Assembly (NCBI GenBank): GCA_002438065.1 | Contig: DJSP01000039.1 | Location: 1 to 13,096 of the forward strand | DNA length: 13,096 nt | Direction: 5' to 3' | Source: Caryophanales bacterium UBA6331 | Lineage (GTDB): Bacteria > Bacillota_I > Bacilli_A > RF39 > UBA660 | In this document: positions 1 through 8,668 of the stretch, piece by piece | Numbering within the stretch: the stretch's first letter is position 1 | Layout: every line of letters starts with the position of its first letter | Translations under genes and position numbers: made by a program | The notes under the pieces: model-generated | The model's input: the letters and a program-made list of their open reading frames with translations, nothing else | Database searches by the model: none | Told to the model about the DNA's origin: nothing

Positions 1-819
1 AGTAATTTTAAAATAATCATTAAGTGTACAATTTTCTAATATAATATTATCACAATATTCCATATAATCACTAGAAAATATATCACAATTCATTAATTTT
101 ATATTAGAACAATTAAATATACTATAGTTGTCATCACTTCTAAAATCAATTCTAAAACCATTACCATTTATAATAACATTTTGCCAACCACTTATACTAT
201 TATCAATCATAAAGTGATTCATACAATTTATTACAACCGTTTGATTGCTTCTTAATTTAGTAATTAAGTCATCAGGAAATTGACTATATCGATTATATGG
301 ATCATTAATTGTTCCTATACATTTTCCTGCTATAGCATCACCTACATATATAAAATAATCAACTCTAACTTTATCCGAACCACGCATTGATATAATTTGT
401 ACATTAGTATATCCATCAGATATTGATTTAACAATGCCTACATTACCAATGTCATCGATAATAAAATCTCCAGATTTACCATAGGATCCATATATTTTAC
501 CTTCAGTATCACTAATTGAATCAATTATATTATTTACATTTATAACAGAATTTCCAGTACTACTAACATCAACTAATTTATTGTTTTCAACTTTTTGTAA
601 TTTTGTTCCATTGATATAAATTTTACCAGCAATTAAGTTAGGATTATTAATACCAGTAATATCAACAACATCTGTAATTTTGACACGTTGATTATTATTG
701 GCATCAATATATATTTCTTGACTATCTTCAGCTATACTTATAGTACCTGCTTTAAAAGGTACTATTGATGTATCTTTAATATATTGTTTATAGCCTCGAT
801 TAAAATTTACATCAGCCAT
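1..819 (-). CDS. Tail spike / receptor-binding protein with beta-helix, 3' end cut by the window edge
   Basis: The frame is open from ATG at 819..817 to the left edge, giving 273 residues and no stop. The start is fixed by a good ribosome site (GAGAGGTG at 826..833) placed just after the stop of the upstream gene. Residues about 24-50 (AGTISIAEDSQEIYID and following) have the look of the short N-terminal beta domain that opens many phage tail fibres and spikes. Residues about 60-190 are beta-rich with no recognised fold. From about 193 on, short strands recur with Asn-Cys at the turns (VVINC, IFNCSN, LMNCDI, YCDNIILENC). This is the pattern of a right-handed parallel beta-helix with an asparagine ladder, as in phage tailspikes and pectate-lyase-like proteins. 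Inferred role: a host-surface binding or glycan-degrading spike. The catalytic part and C-terminal trimerisation region would lie outside the window, so enzymatic activity cannot be judged. Confidence 0.8.
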   Translation of the reverse strand, partial: MADVNFNRGYKQYIKDTSIVPFKAGTISIAEDSQEIYIDANNNQRVKITDVVDITGINNPNLIAGKIYINGTKLQKVENNKLVDVSSTGNSVINVNNIIDSISDTEGKIYGSYGKSGDFIIDDIGNVGIVKSISDGYTNVQIISMRGSDKVRVDYFIYVGDAIAGKCIGTINDPYNRYSQFPDDLITKLRSNQTVVINCMNHFMIDNSISGWQNVIINGNGFRIDFRSDDNYSIFNCSNIKLMNCDIFSSDYMEYCDNIILENCTLNDYFKIT

Positions 820-834
820 TTATTTCACCTCTCA

Positions 835-3339
835 TTAAATTATTTCTAATATTGTTTCAGTTTCTGTATTCGATAATGTATAATTACCAGATTTATTGTT
901 ATAAGGATCTAAACATATGTTTGTTACTTTTACTTTACAACCACTATATATTTTACTTTGTTTATCTTGTGACTCATAAAAAGATGTTACAACGTTACTA
1001 ATAGTATGTTTATTATTTGAATTGAATTCATCAATAATAATAAAATTATCTCTTACTAATATTGAATGTAACATAACATTTCCAGTATAATCAACATTAT
1101 GTTCAGGTATAATATTTATACGTTCAGTATTAGGTTCAGCAGGCATTGCTTCTTTTACATTATAATATAAACTTTTTGTTTTAGTTTCATATACCGGTTG
1201 TATTTCTTTATTGTTTATAGCATCTTCAAATTTATAATTGTTATTAAAGTCATAAGTAAAATATGTTGATAAAATTTCATTATTGTTAAAATCATTATCT
1301 GTATTAGTTTGTGATAAATTTCTAGCATATACTTTAAATTGATAATTATCATTAGAATTAATACTTATCGTAAGATTATCAGAACTAATTGCATCATTAA
1401 ATTCATAATCAACTTCCCATGTTAAATCACTACGATATAGTTTAATTCTATTTATTTTTATTTTAATTGGACGTTTAGTTATAGTTGCTTCAAAATTACC
1501 TGCTAATTTTTCTATTTTATAATTAATTGCATCTTCGCCTTCTAATACAATGTTACCTAAACTAATGGGTTTGTTTACTCCTACATTACAATCATTGAAA
1601 TAAAATGTAGTTAATCCTGTTTCAACATTAACTTTTCCATCTATAGTTTTATTTGAAATTTTACATTTAGTATCAATTTTAACATTATCATCTTTAATAG
1701 AATTTTCTAAGCCATTATAATATGTTGAATCCATTGTAAAAGCAACATTTGTTAATCCATCATATATTTTATCAATAAAAGTAATGTGAGGTATAATAGG
1801 TCTTTTAGTGATACTACCAACCATTGTATAATTTGCTATTTGATAGTTACTAGATTTATCACCTTTAACATCTCCTTCAAACTTAAGATCATATAATCTA
1901 ATTGGTTTTTTATTATCTTCAACATTTTTATTTTCAAAATATGCATTCATAAAATTTACTTTTACATAACCATAATCAGAATCAACATATACGTTTTTTG
2001 AATTATTTAAATAATTAAATTCAATTATAACTTTATCTTGTACTTTATATAATTCATCATCAAAATAATTTACAACTATTATAATATCATTATCAGGTAA
2101 TTCTTTTTCTACATAATCATTTTTAGTAGAATCAAATACTTTACTTTTAGTTCTTTTAAAACTAAAATCAATTATTTTATGATCTAATGCTTTTAACCAT
2201 AAAAGTGCTTTATCTTCATTAGAAGTTTCATATACTAAAGGATCTTTTACCATTACATTATTTTCATCATAACAACCTATAGCATCTATAGCTCTATAAA
2301 TTTTTTTAGATTGTTCATTAGGATTTATAGTCGGTATTTCTATTTCACAATAACATAATTTATTGCAATAATATTTTCCTTTTAATATATTATCACATGT
2401 ACTTTTAGCATACTTTTTAATGTCATTTGGATTATTATAATGTATATGCCAATTTGATACATCATTAGTATCTTCGTTATTACATTGTCCAACTAATTTT
2501 ATTCCATCAATATTTAATTTTAATGAATTAATATCTAAATTATTTGTATTTAAAATTATTTCATTAGGAATTTCATCATATTCTTTGAATAAAGTAGTTT
2601 TATTAGTATTAGTTTCAAATATTTCATCTACAAATCCAGTATCGCCAAAATCATTATATTCTTTATTAACATCTATAAATTTATATCCATTATTTAATTC
2701 TAATTTTTTTACTTCTTCAGTAATATCACAAGTTCCATCATATACTTTAGACACTTCATTAAATGTAATTCCTAATGGTCTTGGGATAATTGTAGATTTA
2801 ATTAATGGAATATTTTCTTTACTAATTTGATATAAATCAGAATTAACTCCTTCTAATCTAAAATAATGAGATTTAATATCTAAATCAATATTTACATCTT
2901 TATTTTCTCCAGCCGCTGAAGTAGCATATTCTAAATCAGCATTACCCGTACATAATGAAATCATTTGATCATCATTGCCTATAAAATTAATTAATAATTT
3001 TTCATTCTTAATTAGTTCAGGAAATATATTTACATGAACATTAATTATTTCACTTTTTTGTATAGTATTATTTTCACCTAATAATACAAATTGTAATTCA
3101 TTTAATCCATCTGATAAATAAACATCAAGTAATAATTTTGATTTTATATGTGAATTTAAATATATCGTTTCACAAACTTGATTATTATTTACTATTTGAA
3201 TTTTATTTACACTTTGTTCAAATAAATCTTCTGCATTATTTATTTGAATTTTAGTAACATATGTCCATAAATGAGATTCTTTTAAATCATCAATATTAAA
3301 ATAGTCTGAAAATTTGGTTATAAAGTTAGTATTATTCAT
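835..3339 (-). CDS. YDG-repeat adhesin-like phage tail protein (834 aa)
   Basis: This 834-residue protein starts at ATG 3339..3337 with the site AAGGAGAT (3347..3354), which lies inside the end of the upstream gene, and it stops with TAA. Residues about 25-105 look like a beta-sandwich attachment domain. The rest is built of degenerate modules of the YDG family (KxYDGT start, NYxL...ITKRP end), known mainly from bacterial surface adhesins. Module starts are KVYDGT (198-203), KVFDST (400-405) and KIYDGL (524-529). Module ends are LYQIS...IIPRPL (169-189), NYQIA...ITKRPI (498-515), NYKIE...ITKRPI (606-625) and the C-terminal GNYTLSN (818-824). The segment after residue 110 (AxLEYATSAAGENKDV) matches the second half of such a module. 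There is no signal peptide, LPXTG sorting motif or membrane segment, so the protein is cytoplasmic until virion assembly rather than a cell-wall protein. Inferred role: elongated tail-fibre or decoration protein that contacts host surface or mucus. No catalytic motif was seen. Confidence 0.85.
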   Translation of the reverse strand: MNNTNFITKFSDYFNIDDLKESHLWTYVTKIQINNAEDLFEQSVNKIQIVNNNQVCETIYLNSHIKSKLLLDVYLSDGLNELQFVLLGENNTIQKSEIINVHVNIFPELIKNEKLLINFIGNDDQMISLCTGNADLEYATSAAGENKDVNIDLDIKSHYFRLEGVNSDLYQISKENIPLIKSTIIPRPLGITFNEVSKVYDGTCDITEEVKKLELNNGYKFIDVNKEYNDFGDTGFVDEIFETNTNKTTLFKEYDEIPNEIILNTNNLDINSLKLNIDGIKLVGQCNNEDTNDVSNWHIHYNNPNDIKKYAKSTCDNILKGKYYCNKLCYCEIEIPTINPNEQSKKIYRAIDAIGCYDENNVMVKDPLVYETSNEDKALLWLKALDHKIIDFSFKRTKSKVFDSTKNDYVEKELPDNDIIIVVNYFDDELYKVQDKVIIEFNYLNNSKNVYVDSDYGYVKVNFMNAYFENKNVEDNKKPIRLYDLKFEGDVKGDKSSNYQIANYTMVGSITKRPIIPHITFIDKIYDGLTNVAFTMDSTYYNGLENSIKDDNVKIDTKCKISNKTIDGKVNVETGLTTFYFNDCNVGVNKPISLGNIVLEGEDAINYKIEKLAGNFEATITKRPIKIKINRIKLYRSDLTWEVDYEFNDAISSDNLTISINSNDNYQFKVYARNLSQTNTDNDFNNNEILSTYFTYDFNNNYKFEDAINNKEIQPVYETKTKSLYYNVKEAMPAEPNTERINIIPEHNVDYTGNVMLHSILVRDNFIIIDEFNSNNKHTISNVVTSFYESQDKQSKIYSGCKVKVTNICLDPYNNKSGNYTLSNTETETILEII

Positions 3340-3579
3340 TTAAATAATCTCCTTAACTTCTAGTTTATTAGATATATATGTTTTAGTTATAATATTATCA
3401 CCGTTAATTGTTGGAGTTCCAGTAAAGTCTGGACTATCTAAATTTGCTTTTTGTGTAAATGCAATATCTACATTTTTTAATTTATCATCTAATTTATCAA
3501 AATTAAAATTAAAATCATCAACTTTAACATAATCTTCACGATCAGGTTTTCTAAAATTAAAAAATTGAGTAAATTTCAT
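3340..3579 (-). CDS. Short tail-fibre-type protein or adaptor (79 aa)
   Basis: This 79-residue protein starts at ATG 3579..3577 with AAGGAG at 3591..3596. Its TAA stop directly abuts the ATG of the next gene, and that gene's ribosome site is inside this one, so the two are translationally coupled. The N-terminal part (FRKPDREDYVKVDDFNFNFD, about residues 9-28, then KLDDKLK) resembles the opening seen in many Firmicutes phage fibre proteins, where a short trimeric domain precedes a coiled coil. Residues 47-58 (LDSPDFTGTPTI) match the (A/N)LxSPxFTGTP motif common in tail fibre and collar proteins, but the long receptor-binding part that usually follows is absent. It may be an adaptor joining a larger adhesin to the baseplate, or the remnant head of a fibre whose body was lost or replaced by the YDG protein downstream. 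It is not broken internally: the frame is clean and the translation signals are intact. Confidence 0.8.
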   Translation of the reverse strand: MKFTQFFNFRKPDREDYVKVDDFNFNFDKLDDKLKNVDIAFTQKANLDSPDFTGTPTINGDNIITKTYISNKLEVKEII

Positions 3580-3616
3580 AATATTTTCAACTCCTTTTTA
3601 AAAGTCTGCTATATTT

Positions 3617-6600
3617 TTATTTTATGTATATTGTTTTCTTAACTAATGCTTGACCTTTTGGACTTAATACATAAATATTAGCAGTACCACTATCTCCACA
3701 AATAACACGTTTCATAAATGAAGACTTAAGAGTATAATGAAGTGTACCTTTATATCCGCCAGGAATACCAGAATCTAAAGTATTTGTATATTCTAATTTA
3801 GATATTACTGTACCTGCACTACCATTTCCGGATATAATATATTCTTGATTAGGTTCAACTTTTAAAGTATATGGAGACATTGATGAACCTACTTGTTTTG
3901 TTCCTAATGATTTATTGTATATCTTTATTCCATTTCCACCGCTAAATGTAAATATTACTGTTCCTTTATATTTAGGAATATATTTAATTGCAGTAGTTTC
4001 ATCATATAGTTTAATACCATTTGATATAATATATGATCTGGACTTATCATCCGGTAATTTAATATATACATTACTAGCATACTGAACATATTCTGATGGT
4101 TCTTTAACTATATCTTTATTATATAAATTATGAAAATACAATCCATCATCAAATATGAGTTTTTTAATATATACTATTATATCCTTTTCTCCTTTAATAT
4201 AAATTACATCTTTTCTATTAACATTAATAGAACTATTTCCATAACCAGATTTAATAGTTAATGGTTTAGCATTAGTAAATGCTTCATTATTTGCATATTG
4301 AATTGAACCACTATGATTAATAACAATTCTTCCATTACCTGGTGCAGTTATTTTGATTATACATAAATTTTTATTATTTACATATAAATCTTCTTGTTTA
4401 CTATATTTATAACCATCACTAAATTTAATTTCACAATTATCTCCAGCTGTTACATATCCTGTAAAATCACTAGCATTTATATTATTGAAATATATAGTTT
4501 TAGTTTCTTCTTTAGTTTCTTTATAACTTTCATTTGGATTATTTGTGTATTTACCTTCGACATCTTTATAAGATAAATCTTCTACATCTTCAAATCTAAT
4601 AACTTTTTCATTATCAGAAAACCATGCAAATGATTTATATTTTTCAGCCAAAGTTCCGCCCCAATCTTTAGCATTATTTAATAAGCCTTTAAATTCATCA
4701 TCAGTTCCAATAGCCATATAATGATATTTTTCATCACTCCATTTATTTCTTGTTATGGAATTATTACTAATAACATTAATATTTAATAATTCATCATTAT
4801 AAGCATTGATCCATCCTATTTTTAATTTACTTGGTGCTGCTACAACTCTTACTGTTACTTTTCTTGATTTAGGTCCTTTTACCCAAATTCCTGTTCCAGG
4901 TCTAGCATTAAATGGATCTCCACTATCTAAAACAATATCTCCTGTTTTATTTGGTGATGGAAAATATGCACTTACGACATATTTATTAATTGTATTAGTT
5001 TCATCTTTCCAAGGTTTATATTCCATCATATATATTTGTCTTTTTAAATTTTCTTCTTTATCTTTATATATTCCATCCAAAAATATTGGCATATTTTTCA
5101 ATTCATCATTTATGTGATATACATTAATTGAAATGTATTCGCTAACCTTAGAAGTATCTAACATTTCATTTCCATCTTCATCAACAATTGTTATAGCATC
5201 TTTATCAATCGTTGGTATAAAATCAAATGATAATGGAACACTATTATCACCTTTAGTTTTTAAATTGTCAATATGACATGTCTCTGGTACTATAATTTTT
5301 AAAGTACCATTTGGATGTAACATACATTTAGCACCTACCAAAGCTACTCCGTTTTTTGCAATATATCCTTCATCAATAACTGAATCAAGAGCTTCGTCAA
5401 CTAAATTAACACCATTTTTCCAAATAGTTATTGAAACACCATTAATAGTTGTAGTTACTTCACCTTCACCACTAAAATTAGCTTCTAATATTTGATTTAA
5501 TTTTTCTCTATATTGACGTTTTATATTATAAAGAGCTAAACATTTTTTACTAAAATAATATACATTAATACTAAATGAACCATATGGAGTATCTAAGTTA
5601 GTTATACCGGGGTGTTTTGATACTTCAGTTACAAATGCTTCAGCAGGTACATATAATTGATTACTACCTAAACCTCTAACATTATCTTTGGTTGTAGCAT
5701 AAAAATACGTATCACCTATTCCAATTGCTTTTACATTTAAATTAAATGAATTTTTATTACTATTTACGGTACCGGGTGAAGTAGTAGTCCAGTCAAAACT
5801 ATCTTCTATATTTGAATGATCGGGTGATCCTTTTGATAATTCAATTATATGTTCACCTTTCATATCATAAAACCAACTTAAATAATCAGATGTTCCAAAA
5901 TTGTTATCTTGTGTAGATAAAGTTATTGGAATTGAAATAGTATCACCAACATACATTACATAATCAAATTCATGTTCTGCATTTCTATCATATGTTCCGT
6001 CTGGTAATATATCATCTACATCATAATCATGTTCTGCTGTAAAAGGTATATCAATAGCTATTGTTTTATTTCTAGTAACACGTACTTGACATACATCATA
6101 TTTATTATATTTTGGATTAATTGCAGTAATCCAAACAGTGTTAGCAAATCTACTTTCACTAATGTCATCATTACCATATACATCTAATTCTTGTTTACCT
6201 TCCCTAATAGCGGTAATGATACCTTTATCATTTACTTTAACTAAACTAGAATCAGATGATAACCATTTAATATTTGTATTTATCGCATTAGCAGGTTCAA
6301 CACTTGCAGATAATTGCATACTATTATTAACAGGTAAATAATATCTATTAAAATCATCATCATCATATTTTTCATTAGTAACTCTTTCACCAGTACTAAC
6401 AAATTCACCATCTGTTGTAAATGTTTTACGTTCATTCATATGATCATAATATTCATAATCAGTATCATTTGGTGAAGTATTAATTGTTACTTTTTTAACT
6501 GTAGTATCAATACCAATGATTTGCATTTCTGCAGTTATACTTGGATCATCTACACTATATGCAATTAATTTACCAGTTCCTGCTTTTCTAACATACATTT

Positions 6601-8242
6601 CATCATTAGAATCTATACCAAAGAAATTATTATTTTTATCATCACTTTCAAATTTTACTCTTACATCAGTTATAGAAGCACCTTCAGGTTTTACTCTAAC
6701 ATAATATGCTTGATGATCACCATCTACATATAATGTCATACTATTTCTATCAAAATTTATTTCAGATACATCTACTTTAATAGCATTTATATTTATAATA
6801 GCTGAAATATCAGGAGGATTAAAGCCCAATGGTTCAACTACACCTGTATTAGGATTATAATATTCTTTATCATTTTCATCATTTGCCTTATCAGGCTGTT
6901 CTGGATTATCAGGTTCAGGATATTTAATAGTACAAATAATATTAACAGATCCGGCATTAACTATTTTTAAATTACCATCTTTATCAATTATAGCTACACT
7001 CGTATCGTCACTAAACCAATTTACTTCTTTATATGTAGCATTATCAGGATATACAATTGCATATAATGATTTTTCAGATAGCATCTTTAATTCTAATTCT
7101 TTATCATTTAATAGATTCATGTCCGAATCATTTTTTTCATAAACTTCTATTTTACTACAAAATATATCTTCTTTAGTCATTACTATATTTGCAATAACTA
7201 AATTACTTGTTTCTAATATTGAAGGCAAATTATATTTAGTACTACCATTAAATATAATTTTACATTCATTAGATTTAATTACAGTCATTTTATTATCTTC
7301 TATTGTAATATTTTCATTAACATCTAAACTATCTTTTTTAGTAGAACTAAATACACAATCAGATTCTATGTTAATTATTTTACCACTTAAAGTTTCACAT
7401 ACTACTTCATTTAATAAAATATTATGTAAATCAGTAACATTTAAATCGATAGCACTAATATGACTAGTAATTGTTCCATTATCTATTTCAGTAATAACTT
7501 TATTATTTATTTTCCATGTTAATTTTTTAATTGAATCAATAACACTAATATTATTAAACTCTACATTATTAGATTGTGGCATTTGTAATGATGAAGTTAA
7601 TTTAATTATAGGATTATTAACTTCATTTATACCTTTAATTAGAAATGCATTGTTATATGCATTTCTATCGATAGTAATATCTTTAGAATCTGTAGACAAT
7701 AATACATATGATGATATATTTTTACAATCAGTTACTTCAAATCTACCATGATCAAAATATCCATTCAATACTTTAACGTAAAATGTTTTAGGTTTATTTT
7801 TTTCAATATAATATTGTTTATCAGTAACTATATCAGTTTCCTGTGAGGTATCTGATAAAAAGTAAATATAATAAACTGATTGTTTTATTTTATCAATATC
7901 AGATTCATCTTTATATGAAATAAGTTGTAAATCTTTAGGTAGTATAACATTTTCTAATGAACTACTTTTAGTTAATTTAATTGATATAGTAGCTTGATCT
8001 TTATATGGTGTTATAATCATTTTCATATTTGTTAATATTGCACCAGATTTGTATACATTTGATATTCTAACTAAATTTATATTATTTGATGTAATATTAA
8101 AATTATTATAAATAAAATCAAAACTGTCAATATCTTTAATTGAATTATCAGAATATTTTGCTTTTAATTTTATTTGTATTTCAGATTCTGTTTTATCATC
8201 TTTAATTGGAACTAATAATGGATTAGAATTATAACCCCACAT
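3617..8242 (-). CDS. Giant Ig-like (BIG2) adhesin of the phage tail, 1541 aa from first ATG
   Basis: This is the largest gene of the window and a beta-rich multidomain protein. BIG2-type Ig modules are visible at about residues 345-440 (VNWFSDDTSVAIIDKDG), 487-577, 582-690 (IKWLSSDSSLVKVNDKG) and, more degenerate, 726-850, with another around 1135-1215 (FAWFSDNEKVIRF). A Pro/Asp/Asn-rich linker lies at about 443-480. Two similar C-terminal sandwich domains lie at about 1295-1365 and 1425-1487 (NQEYIISGNGSAGTVISKLEY in the second), reminiscent of domains attached to pectate lyases and other carbohydrate-binding proteins. No signal peptide or anchor is seen. Ig-like domains on virions are known to help attachment to host surfaces or mucus. 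The listed ATG (8242) lacks a Shine-Dalgarno site. The frame stays open upstream for 55 codons to a TGA at 8408..8410 that also ends the preceding ORF, so the true protein may start at 8668 (1683 residues). The stop is TAA at 3617..3619. Confidence 0.85.
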   Translation of the reverse strand: MWGYNSNPLLVPIKDDKTESEIQIKLKAKYSDNSIKDIDSFDFIYNNFNITSNNINLVRISNVYKSGAILTNMKMIITPYKDQATISIKLTKSSSLENVILPKDLQLISYKDESDIDKIKQSVYYIYFLSDTSQETDIVTDKQYYIEKNKPKTFYVKVLNGYFDHGRFEVTDCKNISSYVLLSTDSKDITIDRNAYNNAFLIKGINEVNNPIIKLTSSLQMPQSNNVEFNNISVIDSIKKLTWKINNKVITEIDNGTITSHISAIDLNVTDLHNILLNEVVCETLSGKIINIESDCVFSSTKKDSLDVNENITIEDNKMTVIKSNECKIIFNGSTKYNLPSILETSNLVIANIVMTKEDIFCSKIEVYEKNDSDMNLLNDKELELKMLSEKSLYAIVYPDNATYKEVNWFSDDTSVAIIDKDGNLKIVNAGSVNIICTIKYPEPDNPEQPDKANDENDKEYYNPNTGVVEPLGFNPPDISAIININAIKVDVSEINFDRNSMTLYVDGDHQAYYVRVKPEGASITDVRVKFESDDKNNNFFGIDSNDEMYVRKAGTGKLIAYSVDDPSITAEMQIIGIDTTVKKVTINTSPNDTDYEYYDHMNERKTFTTDGEFVSTGERVTNEKYDDDDFNRYYLPVNNSMQLSASVEPANAINTNIKWLSSDSSLVKVNDKGIITAIREGKQELDVYGNDDISESRFANTVWITAINPKYNKYDVCQVRVTRNKTIAIDIPFTAEHDYDVDDILPDGTYDRNAEHEFDYVMYVGDTISIPITLSTQDNNFGTSDYLSWFYDMKGEHIIELSKGSPDHSNIEDSFDWTTTSPGTVNSNKNSFNLNVKAIGIGDTYFYATTKDNVRGLGSNQLYVPAEAFVTEVSKHPGITNLDTPYGSFSINVYYFSKKCLALYNIKRQYREKLNQILEANFSGEGEVTTTINGVSITIWKNGVNLVDEALDSVIDEGYIAKNGVALVGAKCMLHPNGTLKIIVPETCHIDNLKTKGDNSVPLSFDFIPTIDKDAITIVDEDGNEMLDTSKVSEYISINVYHINDELKNMPIFLDGIYKDKEENLKRQIYMMEYKPWKDETNTINKYVVSAYFPSPNKTGDIVLDSGDPFNARPGTGIWVKGPKSRKVTVRVVAAPSKLKIGWINAYNDELLNINVISNNSITRNKWSDEKYHYMAIGTDDEFKGLLNNAKDWGGTLAEKYKSFAWFSDNEKVIRFEDVEDLSYKDVEGKYTNNPNESYKETKEETKTIYFNNINASDFTGYVTAGDNCEIKFSDGYKYSKQEDLYVNNKNLCIIKITAPGNGRIVINHSGSIQYANNEAFTNAKPLTIKSGYGNSSINVNRKDVIYIKGEKDIIVYIKKLIFDDGLYFHNLYNKDIVKEPSEYVQYASNVYIKLPDDKSRSYIISNGIKLYDETTAIKYIPKYKGTVIFTFSGGNGIKIYNKSLGTKQVGSSMSPYTLKVEPNQEYIISGNGSAGTVISKLEYTNTLDSGIPGGYKGTLHYTLKSSFMKRVICGDSGTANIYVLSPKGQALVKKTIYIK

Positions 8243-8407
8243 AATTTCTTTTATTTCTGGAATTTCTTTTACAACAATAATTATATTAGGATCACTAACA
8301 TTATTAATGTTATATTTAGAAACGTCTAATGTTCCAAATTTATTAGACTCAATTTCGTAAGTACCTGGTTTAACTGCTGTAATAATATTTGAGTTTGATT
8401 TAAATGT

Positions 8408-8668
8408 TCAACCTACATTTTGTTCTTCATCATTTAATGAAAAGTCTTTTTTATTTATAAACTCTCCAAAAACTTCCTTTGTATTTATGAAAACCATTTT
8501 ATCAATTTTTATTTGATCTCCAGGATACATTTCAACATATGGAATACCAGCATCTGTATATGTTACATATACATTTTTATATACATGCTTTATTTCTTCA
8601 CCAGCATAAATTACTGTTAAATTATATATTTTATCATATGATTCTAAAATGTCTTGATAATTATTCAT
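8408..8668 (-). CDS. Small baseplate-associated protein, probable N-terminal domain of the downstream adhesin (86 aa)
   Basis: ATG at 8668..8666 is chosen because GGAGGTGAT (8673..8681) sits 8 bases upstream of it (counted from GGAGG). The longer frame starting at 8710 has no such site and would overlap far into the preceding gene. With this start the overlap with the wedge gene is only the 8 bases ATGAATAA, a coupling arrangement. The product (MNNYQDILESYDKIYNLTVI...) is a soluble beta-rich domain with no Cys, no signal peptide and no membrane segment. Residues about 26-60 (KHVYKNVYVTYTDAGIPYV, then YPGDQIKID) look like a compact beta-sandwich that could plug onto the baseplate. The last residues, EEQNVG before TGA, are not a natural domain end but the strand that leads into an Ig core. 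I therefore read this as the attachment domain of the giant adhesin, cut by the TGA. It could also be a genuine small baseplate protein made in excess over a rare readthrough form. Confidence 0.75.
   Translation of the reverse strand: MNNYQDILESYDKIYNLTVIYAGEEIKHVYKNVYVTYTDAGIPYVEMYPGDQIKIDKMVFINTKEVFGEFINKKDFSLNDEEQNVG

Larger units (their letters stand above)
3617..8668 (-). other. Composite reading frame: 86-aa ORF + UGA + 1596 codons of adhesin
   Basis: The 86-residue ORF (8408..8668) and the giant adhesin (3617..8242) are in the same frame with only one stop, TGA at 8408..8410, between them. Reading through gives 1683 residues under one excellent ribosome site. The stretch from 8407 to 8243 contains no other stop and no ATG, GTG or TTG codon in frame. 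It encodes an Ig-like continuation (TFKSNSNIITAVKPGTYEIE and onward). The TGA falls at the place of the core Trp in the BIG2 pattern: VG*TFKSNSNII compared with VNWFSDDTSVAI, IKWLSSDSSLVK and FAWFSDNEKVIR in the same protein. This is either a recent nonsense change or base error (TGG to TGA), or UGA readthrough that yields a short and a long product. Sequence alone cannot decide between these. Confidence 0.65.

Noticed and set aside
3580..3616. Possible terminator after the 79-aa gene's upstream neighbour
   Set aside because: The gap has T-rich sequence but no inverted repeat. It holds only the ribosome site of the 79-aa gene.
6350..6366. ATC trinucleotide run (ATCATCATCATCAT) as a functional repeat
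   Set aside because: It encodes an Asp run in a flexible loop of the adhesin and is too short to be more than a coding simple repeat.
8243..8407. Programmed readthrough aided by an RNA hairpin or pseudoknot after the UGA
   Set aside because: No stable stem is visible by eye in this AT-rich stretch, only the short palindrome ATTTAAAT right after the stop. The stop context alone cannot be scored without data, so readthrough is kept as a hypothesis but not annotated as a structure.
8408..8410. Genome-wide reassignment of UGA to Trp (code 4) as explanation for the in-frame TGA
   Set aside because: About 38 Trp codons in the window are all TGG and no other long frame is split by TGA. The 194-aa gene ends with two TGA codons and would otherwise run on only a few nonsense residues to a TAG. 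An AT-rich code-4 phage would use TGA often.
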